64,000 nt of DNA from assembly GCA_930367215.1 (NCBI GenBank), contig OV884056.1, positions 125,114,053-125,178,052 on the forward strand. Direction: 5' to 3'. The notes beneath the pieces were generated by a model. The model worked only from the letters and a program-made list of their open reading frames with translations, was not told the DNA's origin and did no database searches. The stretch comes from Pollenia angustigena (Eukaryota; Arthropoda; Insecta; Diptera; Polleniidae). A program made the position numbers and the translations under genes. Positions 44,083 to 53,920 of this stretch are shown piece by piece (position 1 is the first letter of the stretch; each line of letters begins with the position of its first letter).

Positions 44083-44185
44083 AAACCATAGAATTGTAAG
44101 AAATACACGATTACATCATACTAAGAAAGTTAGTCGCGAATCCACAAATAAAGATCTTTTTAGAACGAATGATTTTAATGTCTGA
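44083..44185 (+). pseudogene. RAG1-like transposase pseudogene, C-terminal end
   Basis: Resumes directly after hAT-3 with NHRIVRNTRLHHTKKVSRES and TNKDLFRTNDFNV, then TGA at 44183-44185. This aligns with the segment after the catalytic glutamate in RAG1, where an Arg/Lys-rich helix (NKLFRRFRKMNARQ) is followed by a short variable tail. Joining 41464 to 44083 keeps the frame, which confirms that hAT-3 landed in this ORF. Confidence 0.65.
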
Positions 44186-45004
44186 ACCAAAAATATCCCG
44201 TTTTAGACTATATCGTCACCTAAAAGACGAAATAACCTATCTGCAGTTTTCAAAAGTTAAGAGGAGAGGGAAAAAACGTTATAAAATTGGAACTATTAAC
44301 GATATTGAAACGAAAACTACACATTTTGATTAAAATGAAACCAGTTATATATATCGGTTGAGAAAATTTTGTTTTTCTAATCACAGCTTATGTTATGACA
44401 CTTAGGTTTTTTGTAATTGTAAAAATCTGAAACCAAATAACCTATCTGCAGTACTAATTAGTATGAATAACACAGTAGTAGTTTCCTTTACTGGTTTAAG
44501 CAAAAACAAGTACTAAGTGTTTGTTTAAATTACACTATGCAACAAAATTAAACTTTTGTCGTGATTTTTGATGATTTATTTTTCTCTTTTTTTGTGCGTA
44601 ACGGTCCTCTAGGTACAAAAACATTGTCATTTGTAATATTTGTGCTTTGTTGTGATACAGACGTGTATTTTTAGCCCCGCATACGATTTGAACTATTAAT
44701 TAATCACATTTGATTTTGTAATACATAAATATAAGCAGCGAATGGACGCTTAAAAAAAAAATAATATATTTTGTTATTTAAATTACTTAACATAATAGTG
44801 AACAATTTAAAACGATAAAATTAAATAAAATAAAACAGTAAAAATATATATGTATGTATGTACGTATGAATGTTCATACATGTGTATACATATTCTGAAC
44901 AAAACATTTAAATTCTGGTTTTTTCTTTTGTTGTTGTAAAATACAATAAATAATAAAAATATTAAAGCAAAGCAAAACGGTGAAAAACAAAAACAACTCT
45001 TTGC

Positions 45005-46522
45005 ATGAGTACAAACAGTGAAACAACACTAAGACAAAATGAAAGAAACGTTTACGTTTTAGTTAATGCGAATGAAAATAATGAAGAAATAAATAAAACA
45101 AAACAAAACAATATTAACTACCTAACGGCTAAGCCAATTACTCGAACACGTTCCCTCTCACCCTCGGTATTTACACAAACGGTGGATAGTGACTCATTAA
45201 AAAAACTACAACAAGATTTGGTGACAAGTGTTGCCAGGCCAGCAAGTATTGCCGTGACGTCAAAAACAAATTTAGTGGGAAATGATACCATGAACTCAAA
45301 CACAAATGCAATGGAAAACCCCCCTGTAAAAAGTTGTCAAAAGCCTACAGTACAAGTTGGTATGGACAGGTACATAACAGTGCTTAAACGGGGACGCAGC
45401 CCTACCTCTGCAGCAGTTGCTTCGGCCTCAAAAGTACCATCTTTTGATAAAATAAATACTCAAAATCGTTTTGCAATTCTGGAGGATGAATCCTCTGAAG
45501 CACCAAACGTCATTAAACCATCCAAGCCTCCCCCGATATATCTAAGGGAGCAAAATTCAAATGAGCTCATAAAGAGTTTGATATCGGTGATAGGTAAAAA
45601 TTCGTTTTACGTAGCGGCTATAAAGCGTGGAAGTATAAACGAGACAAAAATACAAGTCAATAATGAGAATGATTTTCGCAAAATAGTAAACAACTTCGAA
45701 ACGCTTAAAAAAAACTTTTATACCTACCAACTGAAAAGCAGTAAAGGTCTACAGGTAGTGATTAAGGGTATTGACTCATGTGTGGACCCAGAAGAGGTTA
45801 AAACATTCCTAGAAGAAAAAGGCTTCAAGGTAAAACATGTAGTAAATATTAAAAATAGAGAAAAAATTCCCCAACCACTTTTTCGAGTGGAGTTTGAACC
45901 CGGCGACGTAAAACTTAAAAAAAACGAAACACATCCTATTTACAATTTAAAATATATTCTCTACAGAAGAATAACTATAGAAGAGCCACACAAAAAAAAT
46001 GGACCTGTTCAGTGCTTAAACTGCCAAGAATTTGGCCATACCAAGGCATACTGCTACTTACCCCCTGTCTGCGTAGTATGTGGTGAACTACACGGTACAG
46101 TTTCTTGCGATAAGTCTAAAACCGACCCCAACGTAAAAAAATGTAGCAACTGTGGCGGTAATCACACTGCCAATTATAGAGGATGCCCAGTATATAATAT
46201 TGTCAAGCAGACGGTTGGACCGAAAACAAATACCCCTCAAATGCAGGTTGCAAATCAGGTAAACACAAATGCAATTCAAGCCCCCCAGCCTAGTAATAAC
46301 ATAACCTCTTACGCTAACGTCCTAAAATCAAACCATCAGCCAATGCAAGGTGCCTCGCCAAGTAATGATGAAACTCCGGTTTCTAATTTAAGTCGTTTAG
46401 AAATAACCATGGAAACATTAGTGCAAACAGTAAATAATTTTACGAACACAATGGGTAATATGATGCAGGAAATGCTTAGAATGCAATCGATGTTATTGCA
46501 AGCTGTACTTAACAAACCATGA
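45005..46522 (+). CDS. Jockey-C ORF1: gag-like protein, 505 aa, open
   Basis: Same layout as Jockey-B ORF1: low-complexity N-terminus, a folded region with PPPIYLREQNSNELIKSLIS and KGLQVVIKGIDS, three CCHC knuckles (CLNCQEFGHTKAYC, CVVCGELHG...C, CSNCGGNHTANYRGC) and a Met-rich tail. The reading frame is uninterrupted. The first ~510 nt are almost identical to Jockey-B (about 8 differences), while the next ~500 nt differ far more, so the gene is a mosaic. Its stop overlaps the ORF2 start (ATGA, 46519-46522), immediately before the Jockey-D insertion. Confidence 0.93.
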   Translation: MSTNSETTLRQNERNVYVLVNANENNEEINKTKQNNINYLTAKPITRTRSLSPSVFTQTVDSDSLKKLQQDLVTSVARPASIAVTSKTNLVGNDTMNSNTNAMENPPVKSCQKPTVQVGMDRYITVLKRGRSPTSAAVASASKVPSFDKINTQNRFAILEDESSEAPNVIKPSKPPPIYLREQNSNELIKSLISVIGKNSFYVAAIKRGSINETKIQVNNENDFRKIVNNFETLKKNFYTYQLKSSKGLQVVIKGIDSCVDPEEVKTFLEEKGFKVKHVVNIKNREKIPQPLFRVEFEPGDVKLKKNETHPIYNLKYILYRRITIEEPHKKNGPVQCLNCQEFGHTKAYCYLPPVCVVCGELHGTVSCDKSKTDPNVKKCSNCGGNHTANYRGCPVYNIVKQTVGPKTNTPQMQVANQVNTNAIQAPQPSNNITSYANVLKSNHQPMQGASPSNDETPVSNLSRLEITMETLVQTVNNFTNTMGNMMQEMLRMQSMLLQAVLNKP

Positions 46523-46674
46523 ACTGTTTTTTTTTTTTTTTTTTTTTTTTTTAATAATTTATTTTTATTATTGAATCTTTCTTATCGAAATTTACAATAT
46601 GTATTCAAATCTTAATTCTACTTGTTGTTTATTAGTTGTTACCTGTGTAACCACTAACTGCTGTATTCAAATTT

Positions 46675-49335
46675 TTAAGACTGTCTTCTAGTAAGGCTCA
46701 AAGTATCGGTTCTTTTTAGCCTCTGGTGACCTTCAAACTGAAGCAAACCCCGAGCGAGGTAGTTAGGGTGAACCATTAGTTTATCGATGTAGCTTATTGA
46801 ATATTTTTTAATTTCCTCCTGGATAGTGGGGACGTTGAGATCTCTGTGGATAATATCATTACGTATATACCATGGGGCGCAGACAATTTGTCGTAATATT
46901 CTAGACTGTCTTCTTTGAAGCTTTTGGATGTTAGATGCGCATGCAGTACCCCATAATTGGATGCCATATGTCCATATTGGTTTTATGATGGACTTGTATA
47001 GAAGAACTTTGTTGTCTAAAGACAAGTTTGAGTTTCTACCGAGAAGCCAATGTAGTTGAGCTGCTTTAAGTTTCATAGCCGTTATTTTCGCTTCGATATG
47101 ACGAGACCAGGTCAAACGTCTATCTATATGAACTCCCAAGTACTTTACATGGTTTTCTACCGGAACAGTGATGTTATTTATTTTTACTGCTGGGCACGTT
47201 TGTCTTCTGAGCGTGAAAGTTAAGTGAGCACATTTAGCCGGGTTAACCTTTATTCTCCATTTTTCTAGCCATGCCTCTAGTTCATTGATGTGGGACTGCA
47301 GATTTTGCGATGCGACTTTTGGGTCATGGTTAACGCTAATAAATGCTGTGTCGTCTGCAAATGTAGAGGTATGCGTGCTCAGGTTTGTTGGCATATCCGC
47401 TGTGTATATTATATATAGAAGCGGTCCTAATATGCTGCCTTGGGGAACACCAGCAGTAATTTTCTTGAGGGGGGAGTATTTATCTTGCGACCTTACTATG
47501 AATGTTCTGCCTGTTAGATAGCTCTCCAGAAGCTTGTGAGTGTTTTGAGGAAGCATTCGTGTTATTTTGATGAGTAGCCCATCATGCCAAACTTTGTCAA
47601 ATGCTTGGGAAATGTCTATAAACAGGGCTGAGCAGTATTGCTTTTTCTCAAACGCCGATCTAATAAGGGTGACAATTCTATGCACTTGCTCTATTGTACC
47701 ATGTTTCGCTCTGAATCCGAACTGGTGATCCGGGATGATGTCGTGTTCATTTAGATGAGGAGTTATACTTAAAATGAATATTTTTTCGAAAAGCTTTGAT
47801 AGGATTGATAATAAGCTTATCGGTCTGTACGACGCAACCTGGCTAGCATCTTTTCCTGGCTTGGGAATCATAACAATTATAGACTTCTTCCATGAGGATG
47901 GGAAGTATCCGACTCTTAATATAGCGTTAAAAATGAACAGCAAGATTCTGGAAGCAGACGAAGGTAAGTTTCTTATCATTGACCCTGTGATACGGTCAAG
48001 TCCGGGAGATTTTCTAATATTCACTTTTTCTATTGCAGATTTTACTTGAGTAATGTTAAATTTTAATGGATGGTTTACCTTATCAGGAATGGTTGGACGA
48101 CAGGAACAAGTATGTGTATCATGTGGCGTGAAAACTTTCTCAAGATGGCCCGCGAAAGCGTTTAATTTTTCATCTGTGTTTTTCGCCCAAGTGCGGTTTT
48201 CCAGTCTTAATGGAGATTCTTGGGTTATAGGGCATTTCATATGCCGTACAGCCTTCCATAAGCTATAATTGGAGTTTTTTGTGGCATCTAGGCTGTTTAG
48301 ATAGCCTTCTATTGCAGACTCGTGGTTCTGTCTCAATTTGTTGCGAAGAGTTGTCAGGCATAATTGTAGTTGGGCCTTAGTGGTTGGGGAACGACTGTTT
48401 TGCCATTGTCTTCTTAACTTCCTTTTTTCTCTGATAAGGGTCTCTATATCCGTCGATGTATTGTAAGGAGCACGTTTAATTGTCCGCTTGATTGGGGTTG
48501 CATTTCTTGCTGCAGCATCCAAGACTTCTGTAAATCGGTCGACAGCTATTTGGATGTCAGATGAATTTTTTAGGGGAATGCACTGTGATAGGTGAGAGCT
48601 CACATACATTTTATACTTTAACCAATTTGTGTTTCTGTTAGGATAGGAAAACCAGTTTGCAGCTGCGGCGTCAGAGTTACATTTTAAAATGAGGATTGAA
48701 GGTGAATGATCAGACGAAAGATCATAGGAGGAACTAACTAGTACCTGATCGCGCTTGATGTTTTTGATTACAGCAAAGTCAATAAGGTCTGGTATCTTGT
48801 TGAAGTCGGTTGGCCAATAGGTAGGCTCACCACTCGATACCACATCAAAGTTATTTGCAGTTACGGTATTATATAGCTGATTACCTCTAGGACTAATAAG
48901 TCTGGAGCCCCAATATGTATGTTTAGCGTTGTAGTCGCCAGCAGCAATGAATTTCTGGCCCAATGTGGAGAAGAAGTTGAGAAATTTATCGTGTAGAATT
49001 TTGTGCCTCGGGGGACAATAAACGGATGTTAACGTTAGTTTGAAATCAGTCAGATTTATAGATGTGGCCTGGATACAATCTTCTTCGAACTCTGGCAATG
49101 GTAAGTGTCTGATGTGTTTGTGCACAATTATGGCTGTGCCACCACAAGCTCGTCCGCTGGGATGTTTTGTGTCATACGTAAGGTAACCATTTACCCTAAA
49201 GCAGTTTTTATGAGTAAAGTGTGTTTCAGAGACAAGAAGTACGTCGATTTCATGCCTATGAAGAAAGTTTGCAACTTCGTGTTTATGTTGGGATAACCCG
49301 TTTGCATTCCAGAAACATATTTTTAACTGGTTCAT
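46675..49335 (-). CDS. Jockey-D ORF2: APE endonuclease-reverse transcriptase, 886 aa
   Basis: Catalyses target-primed reverse transcription of Jockey-D RNA. Endonuclease motifs: CFWNANGLSQHK, LLVSETHFTH, SVYCPPR, AAGDYNAKHTYWGS, LPDLIDFAV-like block and LSSDHSPS. Reverse transcriptase motifs: MIPKPGKDASQVASYRPISL, HQFGFRAKHGT, CSALFIDISQAFDKVW, AGVPQGSILGPLLY and TFADDTAFIS. The C-terminal region has WTYGIQLWGTAC. No stop or frameshift is present. The start ATG overlaps the ORF1 stop (ATGA). It shares the architecture and many motifs of Jockey-B ORF2 but is clearly a separate family. Confidence 0.95.
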   Translation of the reverse strand: MNQLKICFWNANGLSQHKHEVANFLHRHEIDVLLVSETHFTHKNCFRVNGYLTYDTKHPSGRACGGTAIIVHKHIRHLPLPEFEEDCIQATSINLTDFKLTLTSVYCPPRHKILHDKFLNFFSTLGQKFIAAGDYNAKHTYWGSRLISPRGNQLYNTVTANNFDVVSSGEPTYWPTDFNKIPDLIDFAVIKNIKRDQVLVSSSYDLSSDHSPSILILKCNSDAAAANWFSYPNRNTNWLKYKMYVSSHLSQCIPLKNSSDIQIAVDRFTEVLDAAARNATPIKRTIKRAPYNTSTDIETLIREKRKLRRQWQNSRSPTTKAQLQLCLTTLRNKLRQNHESAIEGYLNSLDATKNSNYSLWKAVRHMKCPITQESPLRLENRTWAKNTDEKLNAFAGHLEKVFTPHDTHTCSCRPTIPDKVNHPLKFNITQVKSAIEKVNIRKSPGLDRITGSMIRNLPSSASRILLFIFNAILRVGYFPSSWKKSIIVMIPKPGKDASQVASYRPISLLSILSKLFEKIFILSITPHLNEHDIIPDHQFGFRAKHGTIEQVHRIVTLIRSAFEKKQYCSALFIDISQAFDKVWHDGLLIKITRMLPQNTHKLLESYLTGRTFIVRSQDKYSPLKKITAGVPQGSILGPLLYIIYTADMPTNLSTHTSTFADDTAFISVNHDPKVASQNLQSHINELEAWLEKWRIKVNPAKCAHLTFTLRRQTCPAVKINNITVPVENHVKYLGVHIDRRLTWSRHIEAKITAMKLKAAQLHWLLGRNSNLSLDNKVLLYKSIIKPIWTYGIQLWGTACASNIQKLQRRQSRILRQIVCAPWYIRNDIIHRDLNVPTIQEEIKKYSISYIDKLMVHPNYLARGLLQFEGHQRLKRTDTLSLTRRQS

Positions 49336-50891
49336 TTTTTGTTGAGTAGAACTTGCAGGAGCATGTTCTGGTTTCGCATCATTTCCTGAAACATGCTCTG
49401 CATAGTGGCCATGAAGTTATTCATAGTTTGAATTAAATTTTCAATTGAGGTAGGCATTTGTAGACCTTCCCTAGGAACATTAGCGTATGGAGGTTGCTTT
49501 GCGTTGGAAGTACTCGGGGGATTTTTCGCATTAGGGTTTCCTTTTAGGACTTGGGCATATGATTGGTTTTGTTTGTTTGTTTGTGTAGTACTAGCAATAG
49601 AGCCAGCGGCTTGGCTGGGCGCATGTGATGGACCATATTGGGAGTGAGTATATTTTTGAACTAAAGCTGGTTTTTTTAAATGCAAGAAGACTTTACAACC
49701 CCTATAGTTTGCCGTGTGATTTTCGCCACAGTTGCTGCATTTCTTGACATTTGGGTCAACTTTAGAACGATTACATTCGGCGGTTTTATGAGCGTCGCCA
49801 CAAACCACACATACGTGAGGCAATTTACAATATGATTTTGTATGCCCATATTCCTGACAGTTTGTGCATTGGGAGGGACCCTTTCGTTTTATTGGCTCCT
49901 CAACAGTTATTCTTCTGTTGAGTAGGTAGCGCAAGTTGTATATGGGATGAACTGAATTTTTGGTTTTGAGAACCGAGGAATCAAACGATATCTCAATGCG
50001 GTGCAGTGGTTGGGGAACTTTGTTCCTGTTCAAAATGTTATGAACCGATTTTACCTCGTACCCCTCTTGCTCTACGGCAGATTTTATTTCATCTGTAGGA
50101 ACGGAACTATCTATGCCTTTTATGACAATAATCAATCCCTTAGCACTTTTTAATTGGTATGTATAGTAGCTTTTATTTTCTGCGTCCAGGTGTCTTGATA
50201 TAATACGAAAGTTCGTTTCTGTACTGGCTTGAATTTTGGTCTCTTGAATTTGTCCGCGTCGTATAGAAACGACGTAGAAATTGTTCTTACCTACAAGTTG
50301 AGTCAACATGTTGACTATGCTATTTGATGTTTGCTCCCGCAGATAGATAGGTGGCGGTTTAACTTCTTTAGTGGCTGTCCCATTAGCTAATTCTGCTTCT
50401 TCATCGTCAGGTATGGATAGTACAGAGAATCTGTTACCATTTGTTGGCAAAGAGACTACGTTAGAGCCTTTGTATTGTTTGGCCACGCGTTCCTGTTGGG
50501 TGGACCTAGGGCTAGCCTTTCTCTTAGTTATTGTTATATATCTGTCCATGCCTGTTTGCACTTTAGTACTTTTTGGTACAGCTCCTGTATTTGCTAATGC
50601 AAATCGTGATGTTCCAGGTTTTTCGTTATTATTCCTCTGGTCAGACGGCTTCACACTTTGAACCACATTTACGGTCGGATCAACACACTTGCTCAGGTTG
50701 GGCACACTTGAACTTAAATTTCTGTATGGAAAACCAGTTGCGCTGGCAATTTTTGCACTTAAAAGATGTTTGTTTAATTCAGGGTATCGAATGTTTTCAT
50801 TGCTCACGCTCGGGGAGCTTACCACAATATACGCATTTCTGCTATTTGTGCTGGGCCTACTCTCCTTATTGGGAGTATTTGTGAGGCTCAT
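49332..50891 (-). CDS. Jockey-D ORF1: gag-like nucleic-acid-binding protein, 519 aa
   Basis: RNA-binding partner of ORF2. It begins MSLTNTPNKESRPSTNSRNA with a Ser/Asn-rich N-terminus containing GMDRYITITKRKASPRS. A folded block with PPPIYLREQTSNSIVNMLTQ and KGLIIVIKGIDSS follows. Three CCHC-type knuckles come next (CTNCQEYGHTKSYC, CVVCGDAHKTAEC, CSNCGENHTANYRGC), then a Gln/Asn/Pro-rich tail with a Met-rich end LLQVLLNKK. The frame is uninterrupted. The start at 50891 is the first ATG after the 5' region and matches copy 3. The stop/start overlap with ORF2 (49332-49335) suggests coupled translation. Confidence 0.94.
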   Translation of the reverse strand: MSLTNTPNKESRPSTNSRNAYIVVSSPSVSNENIRYPELNKHLLSAKIASATGFPYRNLSSSVPNLSKCVDPTVNVVQSVKPSDQRNNNEKPGTSRFALANTGAVPKSTKVQTGMDRYITITKRKASPRSTQQERVAKQYKGSNVVSLPTNGNRFSVLSIPDDEEAELANGTATKEVKPPPIYLREQTSNSIVNMLTQLVGKNNFYVVSIRRGQIQETKIQASTETNFRIISRHLDAENKSYYTYQLKSAKGLIIVIKGIDSSVPTDEIKSAVEQEGYEVKSVHNILNRNKVPQPLHRIEISFDSSVLKTKNSVHPIYNLRYLLNRRITVEEPIKRKGPSQCTNCQEYGHTKSYCKLPHVCVVCGDAHKTAECNRSKVDPNVKKCSNCGENHTANYRGCKVFLHLKKPALVQKYTHSQYGPSHAPSQAAGSIASTTQTNKQNQSYAQVLKGNPNAKNPPSTSNAKQPPYANVPREGLQMPTSIENLIQTMNNFMATMQSMFQEMMRNQNMLLQVLLNKK

Positions 50892-51049
50892 TCACAAATC
50901 TCTTCGGGCACACTAGTTATTGTTCTTTTTTTTTTCACCTATTACAAATATTTTTTTTTTTTCACCTACGGTAAATATTTTTTCACTTTTTTTTTTTTTA
51001 TTATATTATTTTTTTTTTTTTTTTTGTATTTTTGTTACTCACTGATACA

Positions 51050-51083
51050 CGTCCGTACTCGTCAAGAGCTAGTTCGCAACTGT
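51050..51083 (-). promoter_or_regulatory. Jockey-D internal promoter: initiator and DPE at exact +28
   Basis: On the minus strand the 5' end reads ACAGTTGCG; with +1 at A51081 the motif GGACG (51054-51050) occupies +28 to +32, the spacing of a downstream promoter element (RGWYV). Copy 3 has a better initiator, TCAGTT (+1 at 40947), with the same spacing. There is no TATA box. Because it lies inside the transcript it is copied with the element. Confidence 0.65.
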
Positions 51084-51090
51084 TAAACTG

Positions 51091-53760
51091 AACTGTTTAA
51101 AAATTTGTTTTTGGAACGCAAACGGCATCCGCCAACATAAAAATGAATTAGAATACTTTCTTAAAAATAAACAAATTGATGTCATGATGATTTCTGAAAC
51201 TCATTTGACCTCAAGAAATACGTTTAAAATCAATGGTTATATACTATATGATACCAAGGACCCTCGAGATAGAGCTTGTGGAGGTTCTGCCATCTTAATA
51301 AAAACTCGAGTCAAACACTACATTATGTGTGATCACCGTGAAGACTATCTGCAAGCAACGACTATTTGTGTTGAGGAGCTAAATCGAAACATAGTAATTT
51401 CTTCTTTATACTCTCCACCTAGATTTTCCATATCAGAAGGCCAATATTATAAATATTTTAAATCATTAGGACCCTGTTTTCTGGCCGCTGGCGATTATAA
51501 CGCTAAACATACCTTCTGGGGGTCCCGACTTATAACACCAAAAGGTCGTGTTTTGTTTAACACAATCTCTAAAATGGGTTTAAATGTGGTCGCGAGCGGG
51601 CAACCAACATATTGGCCTACTGATCAGCAAAAAATTCCAGATGTTATCGACTTTGGCGTGGTTAAAAACATCCCCACAGAAACGATTCATGTTGAAGCTT
51701 CCTTAGAATTATCATCCGACCACACACCTACAATTGTTACTATATCGAACCCAAATAGAATTGTATTTCCGTCAGGTTACTTAGCGACGCCAGCCACACA
51801 AATAAATTGGTTAAAATATAAAAAATTTCTCAGTGCCCATTGCACAGAAAATATTCCGCTTAGTACACCGGAGAATGTGGATCTCTCTCTTGTTAACTTT
51901 GACAGTTATCTTAAACTAGCTGTTCAACACTCCAGCGTCACCCCCAAAAAAATTAAAAATAATAAAATATGTTCTTCAGATGTCGAGCGGCTCTTGACTG
52001 AAAAAAGGAGAGTTCGAAGAGAGTGGCAACTTTACAGATCCCCGCAACTTAAGATTTTATTAAAAGAATGCACAAAAAGGCAAAGAAAGTTGCTACAGAA
52101 TCAGAAAACGGCTTCTCTAGAAAAATATCTTAAGGAACTTGATGCAACTCCACAATCTGACTACCCATTATGGCGTGCAGCTAGAAATCTAAAAAGGCCA
52201 GTTATATCTAAGCCACCATTAAGAAACTTGAATGGTAGTTGGGCAAGAAATGATAATGAAAAAGGAAACCTGTTTGTAAATCATTTGAAAAACGTATTTA
52301 CACCAAATATATCTCACAATATTGCGGTCGAGTTACCACCTGTTGATGCTAGAGCAGCTTTTCCCCTCAGATTTGAGATAAGAGAAATCGAAAAGGCTAT
52401 TTGTGACTTAAACACTAAGAAGGCACCTGGTATTGATAAAATCAGTAATAAAATGCTTTTGGAGCTACCTCGCATAGCAAAGAAAATTATTCTTTTTATT
52501 TTTAATGCTATTTTACGCCTTGAATACTATCCTGAAAAATGGAAGGTTTCCTTAGTTACCATGATACCAAAGCCAGGTAAAGATCATACAAAAGTTGAGT
52601 CTTATAGACCTATTAGCTTATTATCAAATATGTCAAAGCTGTTTGAGAAATTATTAGTTTCAAAATTAACACCAATTTTAAGTGAAAATAGATGTATTCC
52701 AAACCATCAGTTCGGATTTAGAAGAAAACACAGCACAATCGAGCAGACTCATCGAATAGTAAATGTCATAAGAAAAGCATTTGAAGAAAAGAAATATTGC
52801 TCAGCACTCTTCATCGATGTTTCGCAAGCTTTTGACAAAGTCTGGCATGAAGGCTTATTACACAAATTGAAGCAAAATTTACCAGCAAACACACACAAGC
52901 TGCTAGAAAGCTACTTAGTCGGTCGTCAATTTATTGTTAAAGAAGGAAATTTCTTAAGTTCACCTCAGCCCATTGCCGCTGGAGTCCCACAAGGCAGCAT
53001 CCTGGGCCCCCTATTATACTTAATTTATACTTCGGACATGCCAACAAGCAACTACACACAAACTTCAACATTTGCAGACGATACAGCTTTTCTAAGCGTC
53101 CACGAAAACCGTTATGAAGCATCGCGTTACTTACAGCATCATATATTTCAACTAGAAATATGGTTAAGACAATGGAGGATAATGGTCAATGAGCAAAAAT
53201 GTGTACATATAACATTCACTTTGCGCCGGGAATCTTGCCCCCCTATTACAATCAATAATCAAATAATTCCTCAACATTCGCATGTTAAATATCTCGGTAT
53301 ACATCTGGATCGGCGATTAACGTGGAAATGCCATATAGAGGCAAAATTAACTCAAATGAAACTAAAAGCCATTCAAATTCATTGGCTTATTGGAAGAAAT
53401 TCTGTCCTTAGTCTCGATTGCAAGCTTCTACTTTACAACTCTATCTTAAAGCCTATCTGGTGCTACGGTATTCAACTATGGGGCACTGCCTCGGCCTCTT
53501 ATATCGACAAAATTCAAAGGCGCCAAAATAAACTTCTTCGAATAATCACAGCCGCTCCCTGGTATGTTAAAAACTCAAACATTCATAAGGATCTCAATGT
53601 GCCATTAGTGAAATCTATGATTACAAAATACGCAATAAAATATTTAAAAAGGCTTGAACAACACCCAAATCCACTAGCTCGAAATATTTTAAATCATGGC
53701 GGCCACACTCGCTTAAGAAGAAGAGACACTGCAGCACTTACCCAATTAGATGAGCGATAA
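51091..53760 (+). pseudogene. Jockey-C ORF2, interrupted at codon 4 by Jockey-D
   Basis: The start codon and first codons remain at 46519-46529 before Jockey-D. From 51091 (NCLKICFWNANG) the frame runs open to 53760. All endonuclease motifs (SETHLTS, AAGDYNAKHTFWGS, LSSDHTP) and reverse transcriptase motifs (ALFIDVSQAFDKVW, GVPQGSILGPLLY, TFADDTAF) are intact. The first ATG after the insertion (51184, MMISETH) would give a protein lacking about 31 residues including WNANG, so endonuclease function is unlikely. Apart from the insertion it shows no lesion, so the disruption is recent. Confidence 0.92.
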
Positions 53761-53920
53761 ACACCTATAAAAGTGAACATAACCCGTGATGAAGAAAATT
53801 TTGTCTGGCACTGGCAGGAGATAAAATAACGTATTAGGTTAAGATTTGATTAATTATCATATTTAATATATGAAGATTCAATAAAACAATAATGACAAAA
53901 AAAAAAAAATTTGTAATATT

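Larger units (their letters stand above)
46520..51098 (-). mobile_element. Jockey-D copy 1: intact full-length element inside Jockey-C
   Basis: TGAACTGTTT at 46520-46529 and 51089-51098 is a 10-bp target duplication made from the ORF1/ORF2 junction of Jockey-C. The minus-strand element runs from its 5' end (+1 about 51081) to its poly-A tail (poly-T from 46530). Both ORFs are open. It is the best candidate for an active element in the window. A few bases (TTAAAC on the plus strand) between the 5' end and the duplication look untemplated. Confidence 0.95.
44630..53920 (+). mobile_element. Jockey-C: full-length Jockey split by an intact Jockey-D
   Basis: TTTGTAATATT at 44630-44640 and 53910-53920 is an 11-bp target duplication. 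The element (44641-53909) is Jockey-B-like but begins about ten bases further in, so the initiator is missing while the DPE-like AGACG (44659-44663) remains. ORF1 is intact; ORF2 is cut at its fourth codon by Jockey-D (46530-51088) but is otherwise open. The poly-A tail is at 53897-53909. Confidence 0.92.
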
